NCBI GenBank assembly: GCA_947683425.1
Contig: CANTUQ010000007.1
Location: forward strand, 1,178,001 to 1,242,000
Reading direction: 5' to 3'
Origin: Excoecaria cochinchinensis
Lineage: Eukaryota; Streptophyta; Magnoliopsida; Malpighiales; Euphorbiaceae
Length of the DNA stretch: 64,000 nt
Shown: positions 25,694 to 36,712 of the stretch, piece by piece
How positions within the stretch are numbered: the stretch's first letter is position 1
How the letters are laid out: each line of letters starts with the position of its first letter
Translations under genes and position numbers: made by a program
The notes under the pieces: generated by a model
Database searches by the model: none
Told to the model about the DNA's origin: nothing
The model's input: the letters and a program-made list of their open reading frames with translations, nothing else

Positions 25694-28600
25694 ATGCCTG
25701 GCTTCACTTCTCTGAGAAGATCACGATCATCCATCCATCAGCTCTCTCTAATCCAACGGCTACAAGCTCGCCAATACTCAACTTCTGCGCCATTTCCCTC
25801 TTCTTCGTTGTCTCTCATCCCTGCGTCTACAAGCAAAACCAACACCCATCCTGAAAATCTTCCTCATAGCTCCGTCGTGACATGGCTCTCTGGGATCGTC
25901 ATTGGCTCCGGCTTAGGATTATCGTATTGGTTTTTTAATTCGAACATTGATTCTGAAATTGCATCATTCAAGAGATCGATATCGAAGCTCAAGGATCTGT
26001 ACTCTGCATTCACGTTTGGCAAGCTTTCGTTGCCTGACTACACCTCCGACTTCCTCTTTGGAGGTTATTATCTGCTAATTAATCATTGAATTCGCGATTA
26101 GCTGTCGATTGATTATTGAATATAACGTTTTCAATTTATTGTTTGATGATTATTTCAGATGCGTATAGAAGAAAAATTTTCTTTAACTATGAGAAAAGGA
26201 TAAGGCTGCGAAGTCCTCCTGAAAAGGTATTAGTTATGTAATTATGGTTTTAATTATGCTCCATGATTCTCGAATGTGTTATTTTCTGCTTCCTTACCAC
26301 TTGCTGCTGTAACTCAGGGCTTTCTGCTTTAATGGTTAATTAAATGATGGGTTAGACTCGTTAGGAAATCAAACGATGGTAAATCATTTTTTTAAAGCCT
26401 CAGGGTTGACTTTATTGACTTTTGAAGGGGTTTTGACTTGTGTATTTGATTCTTCGGTGTCTAGGTTTTTGAGTACTTCGCGTCTTATACAGCTCCAAAT
26501 GGAGAGCTACTCATGACACCGGCAGATATGATGCGTGCAGTTGTTCCTGTTTTCCCTCCATCTGAATCTCACCTTGTTAGAGAAGGATATTTGAGTGGGG
26601 AAAGAAAGTCCGGGCAGCTAAGATGCCCGCCTTCAGAATTGTTTATGCTATTTGATTTTGACAACGATGGGCTTATATCTTTCAAGGAGTGAGTTTCAGT
26701 ATATCAATGTTGTATTTCTTTATCTTGTTCTAATATTTGTCAAAGGATTTTTTTTTTTTTACACTTTAATTTGTATTTCGTTTGTGCACTCTGTTTTTAG
26801 CTCAGTAATGAATTTTTTTTTTGTATCTTTCCTTGTAACAGGTATATCTTTTTTGTTACACTCCTCAGTATTCCAGAATCGAGCTTTTTAGTGACTTTCA
26901 AAATGTTTGATGTAGACAACAATGGGTGCGTAAGAATCAAAACTTGTATCTAGTATGCATGCATGCTTTTTTTCATTTTATGTTATGTATATCAATTGTT
27001 GATTCATCACATTCATTTTCTTGATCCACATTTAGCTTTATAAACATATTCTTTTTTCTCGATAACTTGTGCTTGCCACCAAAGCTAGAGTTTAGGGATT
27101 GATTGGTTGTGTCTTTATATAGGGAGATAAGTAAGGAGGAGTTTAAGAAAGTGATGTCCTTGATGCGAGCTCAAAATAGACAAGGGGCTGTTCAGAGGGA
27201 TGGCCTTCGAACAGGATTGAAAGTCAGTGGCTCTGTGGAAGATGGAGGCTTAGTGGAGTACTTCTTTGACAAAGATGGAAAGGGGCGCCTTCATCATGAT
27301 AAATTTGTCCAATTTTTGAGGAATTTGCAAGAAGAGGTAAACCGTGAGCTTTTCTTTCCTCCTTATATTTAAAAGGGGCACATGTTCATACAAAATACAT
27401 ACATATATTCACACACATCTTTGATTTTTGTGCCTTCTTTGTAATATCGAATTTAGTGTACTTCCAATTTGACCTTGTTGTGAAGATACTTTCAGGTGTG
27501 CCTTAAATAGTTGCAACTGTTGTTAGATGTCGGTATTTTAAAGTAAAACCATTTTCAATTGATATAATTTAAACAGCCAGCAATAATTTGAGCAAGAAAA
27601 GGATCCAATAAAATGGCCAGGATCTTGTGTGTCAGCGATATTGATGTGATATTAGGTAACTGAGAAGGACTTCTATGTTGATATGAGTGTGGTGTCTATG
27701 TGCTTACATGATCTACCCCAATAAAATGACATTAGTGTCAGAGAAGTTATGTTATATTGGTAAATGTCATCTTTCAGTTTATCACAATAACAGATTCTTC
27801 ATTTTACCATATCCAGGCATGTTTTTGAATTGTGTTTTGGTATTACTGAGAATGGATATTGTAATGGCTGTTCGAATGGGAATAGTGAATAGTCTGGATT
27901 TACCTTTTTCTTAGATTCAATGACTGCCAAGCAAATAGCATTTCTTTTTGTTTCTTTTTTTTTTTTATGCATGTTTGTGTTTGTTTGTTTGTGTGCGTGC
28001 GTGCGTGCGCACACGAGTAGGAGGTGGGGGGGCCCTTTGGTATTTGGAGGAATATGATGCCTCCTGTTCATGATAGCCTAGCCTTATTCACGTGTCAGGT
28101 TTGACTAGTTAGCAGAAAAGTAGCCCTCTCTCCCTGCCCCATCTAGGTGCAAACAACTCCTGCAGGGGCTGGGTGGGGCATATGACAGTTTAGATGTCTT
28201 ATTCAATCAAGTTGAAATGCTTGCTTTCATTTATGGTAGGGTTGAGCAAATGATCCATGTAGTTGAATTGCCTATATGCACTCTTAGAGATATGTGTAGC
28301 ATTTTATGATCTCATTTTTGGGGCTTTGCAGCATTTATTGTTTTAATAACTGTTAAATGTCTGTATTAATGTCTTCTGTAGATGCTGAGATTAGAATTTG
28401 CACACTATGACTATAAATCACGGACAACCATATCAGCCAAGGATTTTGCACTGTCCATGGTTGCTTCTGCTGACTTGAGTCACTTGGACAAGTTTCTTAA
28501 TCGGGTTGATGAATTAGATAACGATGAACAACTCAGGGAAATGCGGATAACTTTTGAAGAATTCAAAGATTTTGCAGAATTGCGTAAAAAGTTGATGCCA

Positions 28601-29351
28601 TTTTCTCTGGCCCTTTTTATTTATGGGAAAGTAAATGGCCTGTTAACAAGGGAAGACTTCCAAAGAGCTGCATCCCAAGTAAGATACCTGGTTTGGTTTA
28701 TGTTATATCAATATGTTTTGATTTTACACTTGGATGCCCCATTCTGTTATCTATGTAAAATATTGTCTTGAAGTGGACTACTAACCATGGGTAGCACGTA
28801 GAGGTGTGCCACACGATTTTAGCCAGCTTTCATTTGAATCTTAATGTGCAGCATACATTTGTTGATATAATTGTTTTATTTTCATTTGGAAATAATCAGT
28901 TGGAGTGGTTTCTGTGCCATTAAATTAAATAAATGTTTGGTATATTGTCGACACCTTGGCCTCAGCATTTTTTAATGGCTTAATTATTTTTTGTACCGGA
29001 CACAAATTATTTGAGATTGGTGTTGAGATGATTATTTTGCAAATGATAATTGATTTTCCTCTTCATATAATCATTTCATTAACAATCATGCCAAATTCTC
29101 TGATATTTTTTCCCCGTGTAATTCTGTGTCAATATCAGGTTTGTGGCATCTCATTGACTGACAATGTTGTGGATATCATCTTCCTTGTGTTTGACTCAAA
29201 CCGTGACAGACATCTAAGCGCAGATGAGTTTGTTAGAGTGTTACACAAACGGGAAAGAGACATTGCACAGCCTGTGGAATCAGGAATCATGGGATTACTG
29301 TGTTGCTGCTTTAACTGCGCAAATGAACATTCCTTTGGAAGCTTCTTCTGA
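25694..29351 (+). CDS. MICU: Mitochondrial calcium uptake regulator (MICU-like EF-hand protein)
   Basis: Calcium sensor that gates the mitochondrial uniporter MCU from the intermembrane space. Exons: 25694-26063, 26159-26226, 26465-26688, 26842-26925, 27123-27336, 28382-28678, 29139-29351; 489 residues, close to the usual plant length. An Arg-rich presequence with a likely cleavage near ARQYST is followed by a membrane segment (WLSGIVIGSGLGLSYWFF, about 64-81). Four EF-hand-like loops are visible: DFDNDGLISFKE (210-221, canonical), DVDNNGEISKEE (244-255, canonical), DKDGKGRLHHDK (298-309, Lys at position 12) and DSNRDRHLSADE (438-449, Arg at position 6). The C-terminus has a cysteine cluster (GLLCCCFNC). 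Upstream of the ATG the frame is open but has no better start. PHOX lies next downstream, beyond the satellite. Confidence 0.93.
27972..28016. repeat. GTTT/GTGC microsatellite in a MICU intron
   Basis: Tract of GTTT, GT and GTGC units ending GCGCACAC, inside the intron 27337-28381. No functional claim is made. Confidence 0.75.
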
Positions 29352-30680
29352 TAATCCGTTGCTGGAGTTCAGGCAACATGAGTGCTTCTTATATCCAACA
29401 TATATAAGTGAATCTGTTGCAAAATGAACTGGCTAACATTAAGCTGACTTTGTGGTGGAAGAATGTAAATAGCAAGTCTTGACAAATCTGTTGCTGGAGG
29501 TTGGTTGATATGTGACCATTTGAGATCAACTCTTCCTTTGATTCCGACTTTAAAGTCTCAACCTTCTCAAGGGAAATCCTCCTGTTACTATAATCTTAGA
29601 TGTTGTATATTGTATCCTTTTTGATGGTCTTTGTTAATGTGTTTATAAAATACACCTGAATGTTACTTCTTTTATCGGTGACTCTGCTCAAGATAAATAT
29701 ACAGTATACAGGAGGCAAACATAATGTGGAATATATATTATATATGAAACTCGTACATTTCTTTAGATTCTTATTTTTCAGTGCAGGAACTGTAACATAA
29801 GCACTAAAATGTGAAGACTGAAGTAGTTACTCTATGTCTCGGCCTTTATTTTTTCTTTTTCTTTTTTCAATGCATGACTCTGTGATAACGAGGAGAATAG
29901 AATTTTCATCTTTTGCATAAGGCATTCTTTAGCTTTTGACAGTTATATCAGTTAATGGTCAACAAAAGTAAAATTGATGTATATTATACATCGAAAAATA
30001 AGATTGTACATAGAAAAGATGCCAGCCAAGTCGAACTATAATTTCTGTTTTGTTGGAGCATAGAATGCTGCACTGCAGCCAATACTAATTCTAATGGACA
30101 ACACTAATGCAAGTTGGGTTTGGGTTTATGAATGAACTTATAGGCTAACTAAAAAAGAAATAGACATATTAAGTAATCATTATTGTATATACATATTAAT
30201 TTATTGTTGAATCCCTTCATAAATTATTTAAGAAAAGAAAATGGGATCCCACCATCATATATAGTTAAGCCAGAGATTGGGCTATAGGATATTCTATATA
30301 GTACATAATATCGATAACTTGATGCAGTTATTTGTGTGTATCTGTTACTGTACCAGCTTGATTAGTTAATACGAAAAGAATAGTACAGGTAAGATTTAGA
30401 ACGTTTCCAGCTTTTCTGGTTGGCTACGTTTGAGCTGCCCGCTAGGCCACTTGTTGTCCAGACGCGTACGGGGCACGTGGTTATCTTTCATCGCTGTTTT
30501 CCGCAAAGAATTGTTCGGATTTAATAGCGAATAATATTTGCATGCATTGCACTTGAATAAATTTTCTTATAACACATTTTTTAAATATTTGTATAAAAAT
30601 TATTATAATCAAACCTATAAAAAGTAAGTAATATAAATTAATTTAAATTTCTAGTTGTTTTTAAGTTAAAATATTCTATT
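29352..30680. other. MICU 3' UTR and AT-rich spacer up to the satellite
   Basis: Contains the MICU 3' UTR (to about 29660) and unique AT-rich DNA. A GCACGTGG (G-box-like) word lies at 30473-30480, but no gene starts nearby, so it is probably incidental. No other gene is seen. Confidence 0.5.
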
Positions 30681-33600
30681 TCCACTGGCCATTCTAATAA
30701 AGTTTTTATATATTACAGGATACATATACAAAATTTCATAATTTTTTATAATTTTTTGATTTTACCGATTTTTCCTAATATAATTCTTTCAAAAATTCAA
30801 AAAAATTCGACAAATTTCGTTGAAACCAATTCTCCATCAATTGTGATTAGCAAACTTCCAATAATAATTTTAATGAAATTCTCAGTCCCATATTCGAAAT
30901 TTCATCAATTTTTATAATTTTTTGATTTTACTAAATTTTTTTAATTTTGTGATTGGTAAGCTTTCAATAATAATTCTAATGAAATTCTCATATATTATAG
31001 GTCCCATATTCGAAATTTCATCACTTTTTATAATTTTTTGATTTTACTAATTTTTTCTAGTATAACCCCTTCAAAAAATTATAAAAATTCGTCAGATATC
31101 GTTAAGGATAATTATCCATCCAGTGTGATTTGTAAGATTCCACTAGTCTTTCTAATAAAATTTTTATATATTACAGGACCTATATCCAAAATTTCATCAT
31201 TTTTTATAATTTTTCAATTTTACTGATTTTCCTTAGTATAACCTTTTCACAAATTCATAAAAATTGAACAGATTTCGTTGAAACCAATTCTCCAACCATT
31301 GGGATTGGTAAGGTTCTAATAGCAATTATAATGAAGTTTTCATATATTATAAGATATATATTCGAAATTCATCACTTTTTATAATTTTTTGATTTTACTA
31401 ATTTTTCCTATTATAATCCATTCAGAAAACTATAAAAATTCATCAGATGTGATTGAGGACAATTATCCATCCATTGTGATTTGTAATATTCTACTAACAA
31501 TTCTAATGAAGTTTTTATATATTACAAGACCCATATCATAAATTTCATCACTTTTCATAATTTTTTGATTTTACTAATTTTTCCTAGTATAACCCTTTCA
31601 GAAATTCATAAAAATTCGACAGATTTCGTTGAAGCCAATTCTCCATCCATTGGGATTGGTAAGCTTCCAATAGCAATTCTAATGAAGTTTTAATGTATTA
31701 TATGACCTATATTCGAAATTTTATCACTTTTATAATTTTTCAATTTTATTAATTTTTCCTAGTATAATCTGTTCAAAAATTCAAAAAAAATCGTTAGATT
31801 TCGTTGAAATGTGTTTTATAAGATTGCATTGGCCATTGTAATGAAGTTTTTATATATGACAGGACCCATATCAAAAATTTCATCACTATTTATAATTTTT
31901 CGAATTTACTGATTTTTTCTAATATAACCCCTTTAGAAAATTATAAAAATTCGACAGATTTCGTTGAAACCAATTCTCCATCCATTGTGATTGGTAAGCT
32001 CATAATAGAAATTCAAATTAAGTTTTCATATATTATAGAATCCATATTCGAAATTTCATCACTTTTTATAATTTTTGGATTTTACTGATTTTTTTTTAGT
32101 ATAACCCCTTTAAAAAACCATAAAAATTCGTCGGATTAAGGACAATTATCCATCCATTGTGATTTGTAAGGTTCTACTAGCCATTCTAATGCAATTTTTA
32201 AATATCATAGGACTTATATCCAAAATTTAATCATTTTTTATAATTTTTAGATTTAACAGATTTTTTCTAGCATAACCCTTTCAGAAATTTATAAAAATTT
32301 AACAGATTTCGTTGAACCAATTCTCCATTTATTGTGATAGGTAAGCTTACAATAGCAATTCTAATGAAGTTTTCATATATTATAGGCTCCATATCCAAAA
32401 TTTCATCACTTTTTATAACTTTTCGATTTTACAGGTTTTTCCTAGTATAATCCCTGCAGAAAATCATAAAAATTCGTCAGATATCGTTGAGAAAAATTAT
32501 CCATCCATTGTGATTTGTAAGATTCCCCTAACCATTCTAATGAAATTTTTATATATTACAGGACCCATATCCAAAATTTAATCACTTTTTATAATTTTTC
32601 GATTTTACTGATTTTTCTTAATATAACCCATTCAGAAATTCATAAAAATTCAATAGATTTCGTTAAAATCAATTCTCCATTTATTGTAATTTGTAAGATT
32701 TCAATAGAAATTCTAATGAACTTTTCATACATTATAGGACGCATATTCAAAATTTTATTACTTTTTATAATTTCTCAATTTTACTGATTTTTCCTAGTAT
32801 AATCCTTTAAGAAAATCATACAACTTCGTCTGATGTGATCGAAGACAATTATCCATCCATTGGGATTGGTAAGATTCCAATATCGATTCTAATGAAGTTT
32901 TAATGTATTATAGGACTCATATTCGAAATTTCACCATTTTTTTTAATTTTTCGATTTTACTGATTTTTCCTATTATAATCCCTTAAGAAAATCATAAAAA
33001 TTCGCCAGATATCGTTGAAACCAATTCTCCATCTATTGTGATTTGTAAGATTCCGATAGAAATTCTAATAAATTTTTCATATATTACAGGACGCATATTC
33101 GAAATTTTATTACTTTTTATAATTTTTCGATTTCACTGATTTTTTCTAGTATAACTATTTCAAAAAACTATAGAAATTCGTCAGATATCGTTGAGAAAAA
33201 TTATCCATCCGTTGTGACTTGTAAAATTCCACTAGCCATTTTAATGAAGTTTTTATATATTACAAGATCCATATCAAAAATTTCATCCCTTTTTATGATT
33301 TGTTTATTTTACTGTTTTTTTCTAATATAAATCTTTCAGGAATTTATAAAAATTGAACAGATTTCGTTGAAACCAATTTTTCATCCATTGGGATTAGTAA
33401 GCTTTCAATATATAATGAAGTTTTCATATATCATAGGACCAATATTCTAAATTTCATCACTTTTTATAATTTTTCGATTTTACTGATTTTTCCTATTATA
33501 ATCCATTTAGAAAACCATAAAAAATCGTCAGATGTGATTGAGGACAATTATCCATCAATTGTGATTTGTAAGATTCCACTAATCATTCTAATAAAGTTTT

Positions 33601-34533
33601 TATATATTACAGGACCCATAAATCACTTTTTATAATTTTTCGATTTTACTAATTTTTTTTAGTATAATCCCTTCAGAGATTCATAAAAATTCGACAGATT
33701 TTGTTGAACTCAATTCTCCATCCATTGGAATTGGTAAGTTTCCAATATCAATTCTAATTAAGTTTTCATATATTATAAGATTCATATTCGAAATTTTATT
33801 AGTTTTTATAATTTTTTGATTTTACTGATTTTTTCAAGTACAATCCTTTCAGAAAACAATAAAAATTCGTTAGATTTCGTTAAGGACGATTATCCATCCA
33901 TTGTGATTTGTAAGATTGCACTAGACATTCTAATGGAGTTTTTATAAATTACAGTACCCATATCCAAAATTTCATCACTTTTTTTATATTTTTCGATTTA
34001 ACTGATTTTCCCTAGTACAACCCCTTTAGAAATTCAAAAAAAAATCGATAGATTTCGTTAAAATTAATTCTCCATTAATTGTGATTGGTAAACTTCCAAT
34101 AGCAATTCTAATATAGTTTTCATATATTATAGGACCCATATTCGAAATTTCAGCACTTTTTATAATTTTTCGATTTTGCTAATTTTTCCTAGTATAACTC
34201 TTTCATAAAAACATAAAAATTCGTCAGATGTCATTAAGAACAATTATCCATCCATTGTGATTTGTAAGATTCCACTAGCCATTCTAATTAAATTTTTATA
34301 TATTACAAGACCCATATAAAAAATTACGACACTTTTTATAATTTTTTGATTTTACTGATTTTTCCTAATATAATCTCTTTAGAAATTCATAAAAAATCGA
34401 CAAATTTCGTTGAAACAAATTCTCCATCCATTGTGATTGGTAAGTTTTCAATATCTATTTTAATGAACTTTTTATATATTATAGGACCGATATCGAAAAT
34501 TTTAGCATTTTTTATAATTGTTCGATTTTGCAG
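30681..34533 (+). repeat. Satellite island: ~175-bp monomers alternating in two types (350-bp dimers)
   Basis: The word TTATAATTTTT(C/T)GATTTTACT recurs near 30746, 30912, 31028, 31203, 31379, 31555, 31729, 31890, 32065, 32238, 32412, 32589, 32764, 32938, 33117, 33290, 33464, 33629, 33806, 33983, 34159, 34336 and 34510. Most spacings are 173-179; short ones (116, 161, 165) mark deletions. Type A carries TTTCGTTGAAACCAATTC, GGTAAGCTTCCAATAGCA and TATTATAGGACCCATATTCG. Type B carries GTCAGATATCGTTGAGGA, TTTGTAAGATTCCACTAGCC and TATTACAGGACCCATATCC. From 31028 the order is B-A-B-A to the end, with hybrid monomers near 31729 and 32764. The left edge starts mid-monomer at 30681. No coding capacity is seen. 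Confidence 0.92.
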
Positions 34534-35107
34534 ATTGATATTTTCTTATATTTATTTCTATTTTCATTACTAAAGTTATTTTTAAAAAGTAAATTAAAAC
34601 ATAAAGGTATTGTAATCAAAATATTTTTAATTTAGTACTTTTGCATGTAGTAAGTATAGATATACATAATCTGCCAATAAGACTTTTACATTAGTAGATT
34701 TTGTTAAAACTGAAAATATTATTTAGTGGTATCAGTAAATTTGGTGTGAATTAAGTGTAGCATATTGGTAATTAGCAAAGTTGATTTCGAGTTGGATTTT
34801 TATTAATATTGAATTTCTTAAGTTCAGTTATATATTTATTTAATTGCGTCGTAAATAAAACCGGATTTATGTTTCCTTTAAGTTTTTCATACTATAATTA
34901 GAAATTTTGTATACAATACCTTAATTAGAATTAAAAAAAATTATAAAAAAAATTAAAACATAAGCAAAGCATATTTGAGGGCCACAAAAGTAATTGTATT
35001 TTCAAAAGAAAGTAAATTACAATTTGAAACAATAAAACACGAAAATCAACCTATGTTTATATAATGGAAAGAATAATCATTGCTCCATCTATCTAAAAAA
35101 AAAATCC

Positions 35108-35109
<2 letters not shown>

Positions 35110-35142
<33 letters not shown>
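35110..35142. repeat. (TA)n microsatellite
   Basis: Uninterrupted TA dinucleotide run of about 32 bases, between the satellite island and the PHOX gene. Confidence 0.9.
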
Positions 35143-35145
<3 letters not shown>

Positions 35146-35406
35146 AAATTAATTGATGTAGTAATTTTTATATATTAGTAAAGTTCGAAGTAATATTTTA
35201 TATTTATTGATTACTTTGCACATTAAATAATAATATATTAGACATTTAACAAAATAGCTATAACATCAAAAAAAAAAAAAAGTAAATTATAATTTGAGAC
35301 CAATAAAAAATGAAAGATGAATTATTTACTTGGATAGGAGAGTGCATAATTTTGAAATGATCCATTGCTCATCAACTAATACTTTTAAATTAAATGCACT
35401 ATTATT

Positions 35407-36048
35407 TAGCAGTAAGCATGGACCGGTTAGCCGGTCAATTAACAATTTTATTATTTAGTCAATTAATTTTGGTTAATCGATATATTGATTTCTGTTTTTA
35501 ATCAAATTTTTCGAATCGATTTTAGTTAACCATTAATTTTTTTTTTATAAATTTAATAAATTATACAATTTGTAATGTTATTTTTAATAGTTAAAAATGT
35601 TTCAAAAATGAAAAATACAAATCAAATATAATACCTATTAAAATAATTAAAAAATAAATTTTTTATAATTAATTATAAGAATTAAATATATTTAATATGT
35701 AATTAACAATAAAGTGCTAATTATGCACATATAATGAATAAATAATTGTAATAAAAAGATAATTTTAATATTTATTTACTAAAAATATGTATTATAATAA
35801 TATATTAAAAATTCTTATATTATAATATTTATAGATTACAAAAATATTAAAAAATTTTAAGTGTAAAAATTAAAATATAATATATAAAATATATATAAAT
35901 TGATTAATGGTTAATCGTCGGTTTTTAAAAATAAAAATTATAATCTTAAATTTTTAATTTAATTAACTTAAAATTTGTTTAATTTTGAATTGATTTTTGG
36001 ATTAACAAAAAATTTCGGTTTTCTTTTTTACTTTTGAATAAGGTTCAA
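35407..36048. mobile_element. Degenerate hAT-like MITE (GGTTAACCGG type)
   Basis: The left end TAGCAGTAAGCATGGACCGG resembles the TAGGGGTGAGCA terminus of the element at 54777. The interior repeats GGTTAGCCGG, TTAACCATTAA and GGTTAATCG as in the two copies near 55 kb. The right end is decayed and no target duplication is evident. Confidence 0.4.
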
Positions 36049-36712
36049 TGAAAAACAATATGAGGAAAAATATTGGCACTTAATTAATAAATTTTCCGAC
36101 AATCAATTGCCCAAAAATCTTAAATCAGTAATTACATTTACGACACAAATTAGACAAGAATCGGCCTTTAAGGACTGGAAAGTAGAACACTGCCAGCCCA
36201 TATGGTCGCGTGCTCACACGCGTTCAAGAATACTTGGGATCGTCTTGGGCCATTCCTCTTGCTAGCGTTGACCTCCTTCTCCGTGGAGATTTGAAACCCT
36301 AGGAGAGAGAAAAATCGCAGTAATGTTTGTCTTTCTCCACATTTCCCCCAGCTACCAAATCCTCCATTGATGACCATAAAATACTCACATAACCTTAACT
36401 TATCCCAATAATAAATTTCATTTCTCTTTGTATCTCATTCAGATAAACCACAGGGAGAGATTAGAAATTAAACGCTAGTCTCTCTGTGTATCGGCTTTAT
36501 CATTTTCTGGGGCCATAGATAGATAAGAAATAGAACTTTTTTTGTTGTTTTTGAATTTGAGGTTTTGGTTTTCGTTTCAATTGTGCAAAAGGTTGTATGA
36601 ATTTGTAAAGTTCGTTTTTTTTATTCCGCTACTGTGTAGTTTGTAGGAAAGCTTTGATTTTGAAGGTTTTTTTTTTCTTTCTGTTTGTTTGAATTATTTG
36701 TCAATTTGTGAA

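Larger units (their letters stand above)
34534..36712. other. AT-rich spacer and PHOX promoter/5' UTR
   Basis: After the satellite comes unique AT-rich DNA, a TA microsatellite, a degenerate MITE, and then from about 36.15 kb the less AT-rich promoter and leader of the PHOX gene. No other gene is seen. Confidence 0.5.

Noticed and set aside
30681..34533. CRISPR-like array
   Set aside because: Repeats are directly adjacent with no unique spacers, the context is a plant nuclear genome, and no cas gene exists.
31038..34573. Small open frames of about 62-75 codons within the repeat island (near 31038 and 34346)
   Set aside because: They are the same A/B satellite monomers read in one frame; they start with non-ATG codons or chance ATGs, and only a few monomers are open.
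36689..36712. Upstream extension of the PHOX protein
   Set aside because: It begins with TTG, not ATG; the conserved family start MGKPTGKKK is at 36713.
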